From the NCBI RefSeq assembly GCF_000419525.1, contig NZ_ATTE01000001.1, positions 2,934,501-2,998,500 on the forward strand: a DNA stretch of 64,000 bases. The letters are read 5' to 3'. Shown here piece by piece: positions 17,705 to 26,788 of the stretch (within the stretch, counting starts at the first letter, position 1; each line of letters opens with the position of its first letter). Source of the DNA: Leucothrix mucor DSM 2157 (GTDB lineage Bacteria; Pseudomonadota; Gammaproteobacteria; Thiotrichales; Thiotrichaceae). The notes beneath the pieces were generated by a model that was not told where the DNA came from, did not search any database, and worked only from the letters and a program-made list of their open reading frames with translations. Both the position numbers and the translations under genes were made by a program.

Positions 17705-19021
17705 ATGCACATTCTACATACCTCCGATTGGCATCTGGGCCAGCACTTCATCAGCAAAAGCCGTGCCGCCGAGCATCAGGCATTTATCGACTGGCTGTTA
17801 CAACAGGTCACCGAGCAGCAGATCGATGCGGTAATTATTGCTGGTGATGTGTTCGACACCGGCACGCCACCAAGCTATGCCCGCAAGCTGTACAACTATT
17901 TCGTGGTTGAAATGAGTAAGCGGGAATGCCAATTGGTTGTATTGGGTGGCAACCATGACTCGGTCTCTACGCTGGATGAATCCAAAAGCTTGCTGGCCTA
18001 CTTAAACACGCATGTGATTGCCAATGTGCAAGGTGATTTGAGTGAGCAGATTCTGGTATTGAATGATAAGACTGGCGCGCCGGGAGCGATTTTGTGTGCG
18101 ATTCCCTTCATTCGTCCGAGAGATGTCATGACAAGTCAGGCTGGGGAATCGGGTGCTGATAAGCAGCAAGCATTAGGGCAAGCAATCGCTGCGCATTATC
18201 AGGCATTGTATGAATTGGCACAGCAAAAGCAGGTGGAGTTTGAAAAGCCTTTGCCGATTATTGCCACTGGCCATTTAACCGCGATGGGGGTGAAAACCTC
18301 CGACTCGGTCCGAGATATTTATATTGGTACCTTGGAAGCGTTTCCGGCTAGTGCTTTTCCGCCTGCTGATTATATCGCGCTAGGGCATATTCATCGCCCG
18401 CAAGTGGTCGCTAAATCTGAACATATTCGTTATTGCGGCTCCCCTATTCCTTTGAGCTTTGATGAGCTGGGTAGTCAGAAACAAGTGCTGATGGTGGAGT
18501 TTTCAGAGGGTAAATTGCAGCGCGTTGAGCCATTGCTAGTTCCAAGATTTCAGCCTATGCAGGTGATTAAGGGAGACCTGAGCCAGATTGAAGCGCAGTT
18601 ATTGGCATTAGATAATTCGGGTGATAAACCCAATACAAAGGCATTGGACGATTCGAGCGATAAATCTAGTACCAAAGCCTCGGATAAGAATTTAGATAAT
18701 AGCGCAGACAATCTACCTGTATGGCTCTGCATTGAAGTAGAAACTCAGGATTATCTCAGCGATTTGCAGGAACGCATTCAAGCTATGACAGCGGATATGA
18801 ATGTTGAAGTACTGCAACTGAAACGTGCCCGTAGCGGCAAAGCGGTACGCACTGAGCAGCAGGAAAAAGAAACCTTGGCAGAGCTAACGGTTGAAGATGT
18901 TTTTGAGCGGCGATTGGCGTTGGAAAACTTTGAAACAGAAGCAGAGCAACAACGCTTGGGTCGGCTTAGAGAGTCCTTTAAGCAAATTACCGAAGAAGTC
19001 AGAACGGGGAGTGAGTTATGA
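17705..19021 (+). CDS. sbcD: Exonuclease SbcCD subunit D (Mre11-like nuclease)
   Basis: The 438-residue nuclease subunit of the SbcCD complex, which trims double-strand ends and cleaves DNA hairpins. The Mn2+ phosphoesterase motifs are intact: T-S-D-W-H-L-G (residues 7-13), G-D-V-F-D-T-G near 49, G-G-N-H-D-S near 82, G-H-L-T-A near 192 and L-G-H-I-H-R-P near 228. A low-complexity insert at about 302-336 contains a 12-residue repeat, between the nuclease and capping regions. The stop overlaps the sbcC start by 4 bp (ATGA), so the two are co-translated. Confidence 0.96.
   Translation: MHILHTSDWHLGQHFISKSRAAEHQAFIDWLLQQVTEQQIDAVIIAGDVFDTGTPPSYARKLYNYFVVEMSKRECQLVVLGGNHDSVSTLDESKSLLAYLNTHVIANVQGDLSEQILVLNDKTGAPGAILCAIPFIRPRDVMTSQAGESGADKQQALGQAIAAHYQALYELAQQKQVEFEKPLPIIATGHLTAMGVKTSDSVRDIYIGTLEAFPASAFPPADYIALGHIHRPQVVAKSEHIRYCGSPIPLSFDELGSQKQVLMVEFSEGKLQRVEPLLVPRFQPMQVIKGDLSQIEAQLLALDNSGDKPNTKALDDSSDKSSTKASDKNLDNSADNLPVWLCIEVETQDYLSDLQERIQAMTADMNVEVLQLKRARSGKAVRTEQQEKETLAELTVEDVFERRLALENFETEAEQQRLGRLRESFKQITEEVRTGSEL
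18608..18712 (+). repeat. 36-bp imperfect tandem repeat within sbcD
   Basis: Two full 36-bp units (18608-18643 and 18644-18679) encode L-D-N-S-G-D-K-P-N-T-K-A and L-D-D-S-S-D-K-S-S-T-K-A. After a 12-bp spacer a partial third unit (18692-18712) encodes L-D-N-S-A-D-N. The repeat is in frame and adds a flexible Asp/Ser/Lys-rich linker. Confidence 0.8.
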
Positions 19022-22000
19022 AAATCCTCAGTTTGCGCTTTAAGAATATCAACTCGTTGAAAGGCGAATGGAAAATTGATTTCACCGCTTCACCATTTTC
19101 TGAGAATGGGCTATTTGCGATTATCGGCCCTACAGGTGCGGGCAAAACCACAATTTTAGATGCGATTTGTTTGGCGCTGTACCACTGCACGCCACGCTTG
19201 AAAATAATTTCCAGTTCAACCAATGAGCTAATGACCCGCGGCACTGCAGACTGCTTAGCCGAGGTCGAGTTTGAAGTAAAAGGCATCGGCTATCGTGCGT
19301 TTTGGAGCCAACGCCGCTCTCGCGACAAGGTGGACGGCAATTTGCAGGCAGCCCAAGTGCAGCTGGCTCAGTTATCTGATGACAGTATTCTGACCGACAA
19401 AATTGGTGAAAAGAACCAGTTGGTACAATCTATTACCGGACTCGACTTTGCCCGTTTTACTAAGTCGATGATGCTGTCACAAGGGCAGTTTGCCGCGTTT
19501 TTAAATGCAGATACCAATGATCGCGCTGAGTTGCTTGAAGAGCTAACTGGTACCGAAATTTATGGTTTGATTTCAGAAAAAGTCCATGAGCATTATACCG
19601 AGCGAAAGCAGGCTTTGGCGCGCTTGGAGGCTAAGGCTGAAGGCGTGGAGCTGCTGGGTGATGAGCAAGTACAAGCGCTTGGTGAGCAGCAAGCTGAGTT
19701 GGCAACACAAGAGCAGCTAAGCACCAAGCAGCTCAATGACTGGCAGACTCATCGCGAATGGTGGATGCAGTTTAATCAGGCTCAAGAATCACTAGCGCGC
19801 AGCTCTCAACAATTTAATGACGCACAAGCTGAGCAGGTAGCCGCCAGCGATGATCTCGCGCGTTTGGCGCAAAGTGAACCTGCTGAAAAACTGCGGGGTT
19901 TATTTACGCGCCAGCAAGAAACCGCTGCCAACCTGAGCAAAGCCGCTACCGAGCTAGGGCAACTCACTCAAGCAATTGAGGCTGGTGAAAAAGATTTCCA
20001 GCAACATGAGAAAGCCGTTAAGCAATCAGCACAGACATTTGCTGAAGCAGAGCAAGCACATCAAGCGCTAGAAACGCTGTTAAATGATGTGGTCGTCCCG
20101 CTTGATGCACGCTGTAAAAGCCTCTCGGAAAAAGCACAAACGATTGATGCTCAGTCTAAAAAACTGGCTGAGCAACAGCTGGCTAATGCCCAAGTCGTTA
20201 AAAGAAAACAAGCCGAGAAACAGAGTGGCCTCAAGCAGCTGACACAGTTAGAGGAATATAAACAAAGCCACGCACACGATGCAGCATTACTTGAGAATCT
20301 GGGACTGTGGGAATCGCAGTTTGCAGAACTGCATAAGCTAGCAGGCCAGCATGAGCGCTATCAGTTGGAGTATAAGCAGATTGTTAGCGAACAAAAGCAA
20401 GCAGAGCATTTACAGCAACAACAGCAAACCGAATTAACCGCCCGCAACGAAGCCTTAGAGCAAAATAAGCAACTCGTCTCCACCGCTGAAGCTGCTTTAA
20501 ATACTATTCTAGCAGGTCAGAACCTTGCCGACTTAGAGCAACAATACCGACAACTGACGGAACAGCAAAGCAGCCAGGTTCAGCTGCAGCAGCTAGCTGA
20601 ACGATATGCTAAAAACCAACAGGATTACACTAAGGCTCTAAGTGCTCGCGACACTCTGGGCGGTACCACTAAAGACTTAGAGCAACAGCTCCAAGCTTTG
20701 CAGTCCCAACTTCAAATTAGTAAGACTCACCTAAAAGACTTAGAAACTTTAGTCGCTCAGGAGCAACGCATTAATAGCCTGACGGCTGAACGCGATCGTC
20801 TTCAAGCAGATACCCCCTGCCCGTTATGCGGGTCAAAATCACACCCATTGATTGAACGTTACCAGCAGCTGGATATTTCCGAAACGGAAACACGGCTGCA
20901 ACAAGGTAAACAAGCACTAGCTGGCCTAGAGCGCAAGATTCAACACACCACAACCGAGCTAACTAAGGCGCAAACCCAAGCCGAAGGTTTGGATCAGCAG
21001 CTAGCCTCACTCAAAGCCGCATTAACTAACGATCAGTCTCAGTGGGATATCGCACTGCAGAAACTGGAGTTAAAACTGGCCATTGATGATAGCGTCGCGC
21101 TGGAAGACTATCTAAAAACTGCCGACACAACGCGCCATATTCTCAGTCAGAAACTGGAACAGATTAAGCAGCTAAGCACTCAGCAACAAGCCGCACAAAC
21201 GGCGCTAACTCAAGCTCAACAGCAACACGATAAACTCACTCATCAAATTGCATTAAACCAGCAAAGCAGTGACACGCTGCAGCAACGACTGGCGCAAACA
21301 TTGCAATCTGGCCAGCAAGCCAAAGCAGAGCGAGAGGCGCTCACAGACTCCATTGAAAACCGTTTGACCGCGTTTAATCTCACTCTGCCAGATATAAACC
21401 AGCATATACAATGGCTGGCAGAAAAGCGTCAGGCAGCCAGTGATTGGCAAGCCAATGAACAGCAGCTCACCAGTACCCAACAAGCAATTAACTTGCTGGT
21501 TGAAACACTGAAAAACCTTGAAGCGAAGCAAGCTGAATTAGCTGAAAGCCAAGCATTACTGAATGATCAACAAACTACGCTTACCGCAGAATTAAGCGAT
21601 GCGCAAAAGCAACGCTTCGAGGCATTTGGAGATAAAGATATTGGTGAAGCGCGCAAGAAATCACAGGACGCTAAACAGTTAGCCAACGAACAGCAGCAAA
21701 CCACTCAAGCTGCTTTTCAAGCGGCTCACGCACAGCTACAAGGTTTAAAAGGCCAACTAAGCGCGGCCAAACAGCAGCAAACCACCCTGCAACAGACTTT
21801 ACAGGAACAGAAGCAACTTTGGGATCAGCAACTATCTGTCAGCCCATTTGCTGATCAACAAACCTTTGAAGCCGCTCTGCTTTCAGAGCAAGAACGCGAA
21901 ACGTTACAACAGCTAAAACAACACATTGAAACTCAACTGGAGCGCAGCAAGGCGTTAAAAGAACAAGCAGAACAACACTTATCTAGCTTACAGAGCAGCG

Positions 22001-22713
22001 CTCAACAGCAAAGCTTTGCTGAAATACCGTTGGAACAAGTACAAGAAAAAATCGCAGACCTAAGCGCGCAGCTAAAACAAATCAATGTGCAACAAGGTGA
22101 TATCCAAGGCCAACTCACTAACGATGCATTACGCCGCAGCCAACAAACCAGCCTGCATGACGAAATCGCAAAGGCCAAAGAACAGTTTGATGATATCGCG
22201 TATCTGCACTCCTTAATCGGCTCTCAAAAAGGTGACAAATTCCGCCGCTTTGCTCAGGGTTTAACACTGGACCATTTAGTGTATTTAGCCAATCAGCAAT
22301 TGGATCGCTTGGATGGTCGCTACTTGCTGCAACGTAAAGCGGGCGAAGCGCTAGAACTACAGGTAATGGACACTTGGCAAGCGGATAATCTACGCGACAC
22401 CAAAACCTTATCTGGTGGTGAAAGCTTTTTAGTAAGCCTCGCATTGGCATTGGCACTATCTGATCTCGTCAGCCACAAAACCAGTATCGACTCGCTATTT
22501 TTGGATGAAGGCTTCGGCACTTTAGATAGTGAAACGCTGGATGCCGCTCTTGATACGCTGGATAGCTTAAACGCCTCCGGCAAAATGATTGGCGTGATCA
22601 GCCATGTGGAAGCCATGAAAGAACGCATTCCAGTGCAAATTCGGGTGCGCAAAATGAACGGCCTTGGCGTCAGTGAATTGGAGTCACAGTTTAAAGTGGT
22701 GACTCCGACGTAG
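19018..22713 (+). CDS. sbcC: Exonuclease SbcCD subunit C (Rad50-like ATPase)
   Basis: The 1231-residue ATPase partner of SbcD. Walker A is G-P-T-G-A-G-K-T near residue 37, the zinc hook is C-P-L-C at 601-604, the signature is T-L-S-G-G-E-S near 1128 and Walker B is L-F-L-D-E-G-F-G-T-L-D near 1160. Two very long Gln-rich coiled coils (about 190-590 and 620-1060) flank the hook. Length is similar to Gram-negative SbcC (about 1050-1250). The 3' end overlaps the convergent AraC-type gene by 23 bp. Confidence 0.96.
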   Translation: MKILSLRFKNINSLKGEWKIDFTASPFSENGLFAIIGPTGAGKTTILDAICLALYHCTPRLKIISSSTNELMTRGTADCLAEVEFEVKGIGYRAFWSQRRSRDKVDGNLQAAQVQLAQLSDDSILTDKIGEKNQLVQSITGLDFARFTKSMMLSQGQFAAFLNADTNDRAELLEELTGTEIYGLISEKVHEHYTERKQALARLEAKAEGVELLGDEQVQALGEQQAELATQEQLSTKQLNDWQTHREWWMQFNQAQESLARSSQQFNDAQAEQVAASDDLARLAQSEPAEKLRGLFTRQQETAANLSKAATELGQLTQAIEAGEKDFQQHEKAVKQSAQTFAEAEQAHQALETLLNDVVVPLDARCKSLSEKAQTIDAQSKKLAEQQLANAQVVKRKQAEKQSGLKQLTQLEEYKQSHAHDAALLENLGLWESQFAELHKLAGQHERYQLEYKQIVSEQKQAEHLQQQQQTELTARNEALEQNKQLVSTAEAALNTILAGQNLADLEQQYRQLTEQQSSQVQLQQLAERYAKNQQDYTKALSARDTLGGTTKDLEQQLQALQSQLQISKTHLKDLETLVAQEQRINSLTAERDRLQADTPCPLCGSKSHPLIERYQQLDISETETRLQQGKQALAGLERKIQHTTTELTKAQTQAEGLDQQLASLKAALTNDQSQWDIALQKLELKLAIDDSVALEDYLKTADTTRHILSQKLEQIKQLSTQQQAAQTALTQAQQQHDKLTHQIALNQQSSDTLQQRLAQTLQSGQQAKAEREALTDSIENRLTAFNLTLPDINQHIQWLAEKRQAASDWQANEQQLTSTQQAINLLVETLKNLEAKQAELAESQALLNDQQTTLTAELSDAQKQRFEAFGDKDIGEARKKSQDAKQLANEQQQTTQAAFQAAHAQLQGLKGQLSAAKQQQTTLQQTLQEQKQLWDQQLSVSPFADQQTFEAALLSEQERETLQQLKQHIETQLERSKALKEQAEQHLSSLQSSAQQQSFAEIPLEQVQEKIADLSAQLKQINVQQGDIQGQLTNDALRRSQQTSLHDEIAKAKEQFDDIAYLHSLIGSQKGDKFRRFAQGLTLDHLVYLANQQLDRLDGRYLLQRKAGEALELQVMDTWQADNLRDTKTLSGGESFLVSLALALALSDLVSHKTSIDSLFLDEGFGTLDSETLDAALDTLDSLNASGKMIGVISHVEAMKERIPVQIRVRKMNGLGVSELESQFKVVTPT

Positions 22714-23560
22714 CGGCGCTCTGCTTGCGTAATGCACCAGGCGGCTTGCCAATAATTTTACGAAATGCGCGCCGAAATGCGGCCTCATTTTGATAACCCA
22801 GTTTTTCGCTGATTTGAGCGATGGACTGGGTGGTTGCCGACAGCCATTCACTGGCTAAACGCATGCGCCATGAGCTTAAATATTCACCCGGCGGATAGCC
22901 CACAACTTCATGAAAACGCGTGCTGAATGCGGTGCGTGACATGCCTGCTTCCTGCGCTAAGGTCTGCACTGTCCACGGGATTTCAGGGTGATCATGCATG
23001 GCCGTTAGCGAGCGCCCTAAACGCACATCACCCAAACCACCGATAACGCCCTGACTCAGCACCATATTCCCCATTAAAAACCGCAGCAATTTAACCAGTA
23101 ATACTTCAGCCAGACGCGCCAAAACCAAGGCATTGCCACAACGTTGGCTCTGCGACTCGGCAATCATCAATTCCACTAACGGGCGAAGCTCTCCGGACTC
23201 GTCAGTATCGGCTTGCAGCACAATCATTTCCGGCAGAGTTTCCAGCAATGGGTTGAGATGTGCGGAGCCAAATTGCAGTTGGATATGCACAAACTCAGTA
23301 CCTTGCTCACCCGCTTTTAACTGGTGCTCACCACCACCCGGCAGCCAGATCACATCATAAGCATCCAGCTCGGTAGCCGTTTCATTCTCGGTTGCAATAC
23401 TCAAGGAACCTTTAGCGATTAAATACAGGTCCGCTACCGGCTGATGGCTGTAGCTACAGGCCTTATTTTCCGACAGTTCACGGTACATTACCTGCTGAAT
23501 GGAAGGACTGAAGTGATTAAGTAAAGTTGAAAGGCGATCCATGTTTTGTACCATCTGCAT
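22691..23560 (-). CDS. AraC-family transcriptional regulator with cupin sensor domain
   Basis: About 289 residues: an N-terminal cupin-like domain of the AraC cupin_6 type (about 15-190) and a C-terminal AraC DNA-binding domain (about 195-285) with both helix-turn-helix units (T-L-A-Q-E-A-G-M-S-R-T-A-F and I-A-Q-I-S-E-K-L-G-Y). Several starts are possible: TTG 23563, ATG 23560, 23554 and 23542; none has a strong Shine-Dalgarno. It lies divergent from a peroxiredoxin-like gene 93 bp away, the usual arrangement of a regulator and its target (inference). Confidence 0.9.
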   Translation of the reverse strand: MQMVQNMDRLSTLLNHFSPSIQQVMYRELSENKACSYSHQPVADLYLIAKGSLSIATENETATELDAYDVIWLPGGGEHQLKAGEQGTEFVHIQLQFGSAHLNPLLETLPEMIVLQADTDESGELRPLVELMIAESQSQRCGNALVLARLAEVLLVKLLRFLMGNMVLSQGVIGGLGDVRLGRSLTAMHDHPEIPWTVQTLAQEAGMSRTAFSTRFHEVVGYPPGEYLSSWRMRLASEWLSATTQSIAQISEKLGYQNEAAFRRAFRKIIGKPPGALRKQSAATSESPL

Positions 23561-23653
23561 CAAATAGCGAATGATTAGAATACCATTAATTCACAAAGCA
23601 TCGATACAATGGCTCCACTAAAAATATTCACAATCTCACACAGGAGCGACATC

Positions 23654-24184
23654 ATGATTGTTTTAAAACCTCGTGAAGCAATGCCAGCATTAAACCTAAC
23701 GACTTTAGATGGCCCTTGGTCTTTGCAAGAACAAACACCTAAGAACTTCACCATGATGGTGTTTTACCGTGGTCTTCATTGCCCACTTTGCCGCACTTAT
23801 TTGAAAGAACTGCAGAAATTGGCAGGCGATTTTGCTGAAATGGGGATCTCTATTCTGGTCGGCAGCAGCGATACTAAAGAGCGCGCAGAACAAGCTCGCA
23901 CTGAATGGGAAATCCCTGATTTACAAATGGCTTATGGCTTAAGCATTGAAGATGCACGCGCATTGGGTTTACATCGCTCAGCAGGTCGCGGCGTAACCTC
24001 TATCGGCATTGAAGAGCCGGCAGAATTCAGCGAACCAGGCTTCTTTATCTGCAAGCCAGATCACACACTGTACTTCTCAAATATCAGCACGATGCCATTT
24101 GCCCGCCCTCACTTCCGTGAGATTTTGGGTTCTATGGATTTTGCACTGAAAAATGATTATCCAGCACGTGGTGAATTGAGCTAA
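23654..24184 (+). CDS. Peroxiredoxin-like (AhpC/TSA) protein
   Basis: A 176-residue thioredoxin-fold protein with F-Y-R-G-L-H-C-P-L-C (Cys43/Cys46), the CxxC version of the AhpC/TSA active site. It probably reduces a peroxide or acts as a thiol oxidoreductase; the substrate is unknown. The start is placed at the ATG at 23654, which has AGGAG 7 nt upstream; an upstream TTG at 23609 is less likely. No signal peptide. A strong hairpin terminator follows. Divergent AraC regulator next door. Confidence 0.88.
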   Translation: MIVLKPREAMPALNLTTLDGPWSLQEQTPKNFTMMVFYRGLHCPLCRTYLKELQKLAGDFAEMGISILVGSSDTKERAEQARTEWEIPDLQMAYGLSIEDARALGLHRSAGRGVTSIGIEEPAEFSEPGFFICKPDHTLYFSNISTMPFARPHFREILGSMDFALKNDYPARGELS

Positions 24185-24204
24185 ACACTTAGCACTCTTC
24201 ATTG

Positions 24205-24242
24205 AAAAACAGTCGCCACCTTAGCTAGGGGCGACTGTTTTT
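24205..24242. terminator. Bidirectional intrinsic terminator
   Basis: A 13-bp stem AAAAACAGTCGCC / GGCGACTGTTTTT with a 12-nt loop between the convergent peroxiredoxin-like and dehydrogenase genes. Flanking A and T runs make it work on both strands. Confidence 0.85.
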
Positions 24243-24250
24243 AATTCCGC

Positions 24251-25210
24251 TTAGCGCTTCACCACTACTTCGTAACCAGCTTCTTCCGGTTCATCATCCG
24301 TCATTTCTGCCGGGAATCCGGGTGCACGAATATCCAATCCCGTTGCCTCTTCTAAGCGTTTAATAATATTGGGCGATAACTCCCTCGAACCAAACCGCGC
24401 TTCGCCATCTTTGAAGATATCAATCATTAACGGTGCGATTTCCAGTGGCACATTATTGCGCTTGGCGATTTCGTAAAATAAGCCGATGTCTTTACTTACC
24501 AAGTCCATAGTGAAACTGATATCGCGGCTACCATTTAAGATCACCTGACTTTCAGTTTCATGCACAAAAGAGTTACCTGAGGAAATACGGATGGCTTCAT
24601 ACGTAGTGGCCAGATCCATGCCTGCGGCTTTGGAAGTGACCAAGGCTTCGCACAGAGTAAGCAAATTGGCGGTAGCAAGATAGTTAGTCATCACCTTTAA
24701 AACCGAGGCCGAGCCTAAACGACCCGTGTGCAATACTCGTCGACCCAGCACGGTTAAGATCGGCAACATGCGCTCAAACGTTTCCCGTTCACAACCTGCC
24801 AGAATAGCAATATTGCCAGTTTCCGCTCGATGACAACCGCCGGACACCGGACAATCGACAGGCTCTGCTCCAACGGCTTTCACTTTCTCACCCAAGCGCA
24901 ATACTTCAGCTTCATCGGTGGTACTCATTTCTGCCCAGATTTTACCGGCACTTAAACCCGCTAGAATGCCATCCTCGGCTTCCATCACCATGGCACTGGC
25001 CGCAGGACTAGGCAAACAGGTAATGATAATGTCTACGGCTTCGGCCATCGCTTTTGGGCTTTCTCCCCAATGTGCGCCCTTATCCAGAAACGACTGTGCC
25101 AGCTCGCGATTCAGATCTCGTACGGTCACCTCTATGCCGTTACGTAATAAACTCCCTGCTAGTTTTCCACCGATATTGCCCAGCCCGATAAAGCCAACAC
25201 TTGGTTTCAT
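24251..25210 (-). CDS. NAD(P)-dependent 3-hydroxyisobutyrate dehydrogenase-like enzyme
   Basis: A 319-residue beta-hydroxyacid dehydrogenase. The N-terminal Rossmann motif is G-F-I-G-L-G-N-I-G-G (residues 6-15). The substrate loop D-C-P-V-S-G-G near 118 and the catalytic lysine in V-L-K-V-M-T-N near 167 match the family (3-hydroxyisobutyrate, tartronate semialdehyde or glyoxylate reductases). The exact substrate cannot be read from the sequence. It is longer than typical members (about 290-300) by a C-terminal acidic tail ending V-V-V-K-R. No obvious pathway partners are adjacent. Confidence 0.88.
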   Translation of the reverse strand: MKPSVGFIGLGNIGGKLAGSLLRNGIEVTVRDLNRELAQSFLDKGAHWGESPKAMAEAVDIIITCLPSPAASAMVMEAEDGILAGLSAGKIWAEMSTTDEAEVLRLGEKVKAVGAEPVDCPVSGGCHRAETGNIAILAGCERETFERMLPILTVLGRRVLHTGRLGSASVLKVMTNYLATANLLTLCEALVTSKAAGMDLATTYEAIRISSGNSFVHETESQVILNGSRDISFTMDLVSKDIGLFYEIAKRNNVPLEIAPLMIDIFKDGEARFGSRELSPNIIKRLEEATGLDIRAPGFPAEMTDDEPEEAGYEVVVKR

Positions 25211-25319
25211 TGCCGTTCCTCAGTTTGATTGTGTGATTCCTGAGTATTTGATAAATAGGCAGCCCCGACAAACAGCTATAAATTAGCCTGAGACATCAAA
25301 ATATTTAACACGACTAACT

Positions 25320-26069
25320 CTAGCTTTCTTGTTTAAGCGTTTGTGAACGGTAATTGGCAATAGCGCTGCGGGATAAATCATAGTGGTAGGCCATTTGAGC
25401 TTGGGTGTACCGATGCTCGGTGGCAACCGGGCAAGCCTGTCTCGCTAAACAATTTGAATGGCATTGGCTGCCTTCGCTGAGGCGGTAATCGGCGCAAGCG
25501 CTTAAATCGGGCATGCGTTTTGCGCTAAGTGCTGAAGCCGGACAAGCACTAATACAAGCCTGAGTTTCACACTCTGCACAGATGGTATTAGCTGTGGCCG
25601 GGACTGTTTTATTGCTTCGATTTTCTGGTGTTTCCAGCTCTGCATCCAGCCACCATAAAGCACGATAGGCGCTCCACAGGCCATACTCGGCATGAATTCC
25701 CATACCTAGCGGAGATGGGCTATGCCAGCCCAGCACTCGGCCGAGTGCCATTAGATTCACAGGGCAGTGATCATCCGGAAATAAGCACTGCCGTGTGGTA
25801 TTTGGAAGGTAAGCTTGAAGCGCTTGTTCGCTAATCTTTGCACTAAATTGATCAACGGGGTCAGAGCCTTGCGGCCACGCACTGGAAATCGCCTTCCAAA
25901 AAGCAGTTCCCGCATGACCGATCAGTAGCAAACTGCCACCTTGAAAAGCAGGTTTATCAAGCCAGACTGAATCAGGCAAATCAGCAATAGCCACCAACTC
26001 ACATAGCACTAAGCCGTGATCAGCTAATTGTGCTTTGAGTGACTCCATTGACTCTGGCTTCAATACCAT
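25320..26069 (-). CDS. Fe-S cluster protein, QueG/MMACHC-like, function unknown
   Basis: A 249-residue cytoplasmic protein. The N-terminal half contains L-F-P-D-D-H-C-P and S-P-L-G-M-G-I-H-A-E-Y-G-L-W, segments like those of QueG/MMACHC-type corrinoid-binding folds. The C-terminal part has a ferredoxin-like cluster C-A-E-C-x4-C-x3-C-P (about 165-180) and a second cysteine set (C-A-D-Y..., C-H-S-N-C, Q-A-C-P), enough for one or two [4Fe-4S] clusters. It is too short and lacks the rest of epoxyqueuosine reductase. The ending Y-H-Y-D-L-S-R-S-A resembles a helix-turn-helix. A GGGGAAG site 4 nt before the ATG supports the start. Confidence 0.6.
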   Translation of the reverse strand: MVLKPESMESLKAQLADHGLVLCELVAIADLPDSVWLDKPAFQGGSLLLIGHAGTAFWKAISSAWPQGSDPVDQFSAKISEQALQAYLPNTTRQCLFPDDHCPVNLMALGRVLGWHSPSPLGMGIHAEYGLWSAYRALWWLDAELETPENRSNKTVPATANTICAECETQACISACPASALSAKRMPDLSACADYRLSEGSQCHSNCLARQACPVATEHRYTQAQMAYHYDLSRSAIANYRSQTLKQES

Positions 26070-26185
26070 AACTTCCCCAGTTGGCTATTGATCATACTGA
26101 AAATAACCATGGCCACATCAACCACAGCATGACTCTTCAAACCTATTGAACATAGCTCGACATAATGCATCGCTGTTAAAGCAGC

Positions 26186-26617
26186 TTACTTGGCAAACAA
26201 CTGCCCTAAATCAGCAAAAGCCTTAAACTCCAGCGCATTACCAGAGGGATCTAAAAAGAATAAGGTCGACTGCTCTCCGGTTTCACCTTTAAAGCGCGTA
26301 TATGGCTCAATAACAAAGGTCACTTGCCCTTGTAAACGATCTGCCAGCGCCTGCCAATCAGCTTGTGTGAGCACTACGCCAAAGTGAGGAACCGGCACAC
26401 CTTTACCATCCACACCATTATAATGCAGTGGCACTTTGCCCTCTGCGCCGAGGTTTGGATTCAAATGTGTGACCAGCTGATGACCGTACATATTCCAATC
26501 AATCCAATCCTCACTGCTGCGTCCTTCGCTAAAGCCCATGACTTCACCATAAAAAGTCCGCGACTCCGCAATATCGCGCACGGGCACTGCCAGATGAAAT
26601 GGTCGTAATTCACTCAT
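26186..26617 (-). CDS. VOC-family (glyoxalase/dioxygenase-like) protein
   Basis: A 143-residue vicinal-oxygen-chelate protein: paired beta-alpha-beta modules beginning F-H-L-A-V-P-V-R-D (His8) and V-P-H-F-G-V-V near 76, ending with the metal-ligand glutamate in G-N-A-L-E-F-K near 130. Such proteins act as glyoxalases, dioxygenases or antibiotic-binding proteins; which applies here is unknown. It starts 171 bp from the divergent acyltransferase gene. Confidence 0.88.
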   Translation of the reverse strand: MSELRPFHLAVPVRDIAESRTFYGEVMGFSEGRSSEDWIDWNMYGHQLVTHLNPNLGAEGKVPLHYNGVDGKGVPVPHFGVVLTQADWQALADRLQGQVTFVIEPYTRFKGETGEQSTLFFLDPSGNALEFKAFADLGQLFAK

Positions 26618-26788
26618 TGATTTAGCCTCAAAATAGTCTTAGTTTTGGCATCATACACCTGTAACACTCCGTTCGTCATGGCCATTCATCCTTTGACATT
26701 AGCGCCGATTTACCAAGACGAGACTATCCGTAGACTAAGCCTATTAATGAATAAAAATCAGCCCCGACTTGGAGATAGACTTCAGATT

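Noticed and set aside
25320-26069. Epoxyqueuosine reductase QueG
   Set aside because: Too short and lacking most of the QueG core; only local similarity and Fe-S cysteines.
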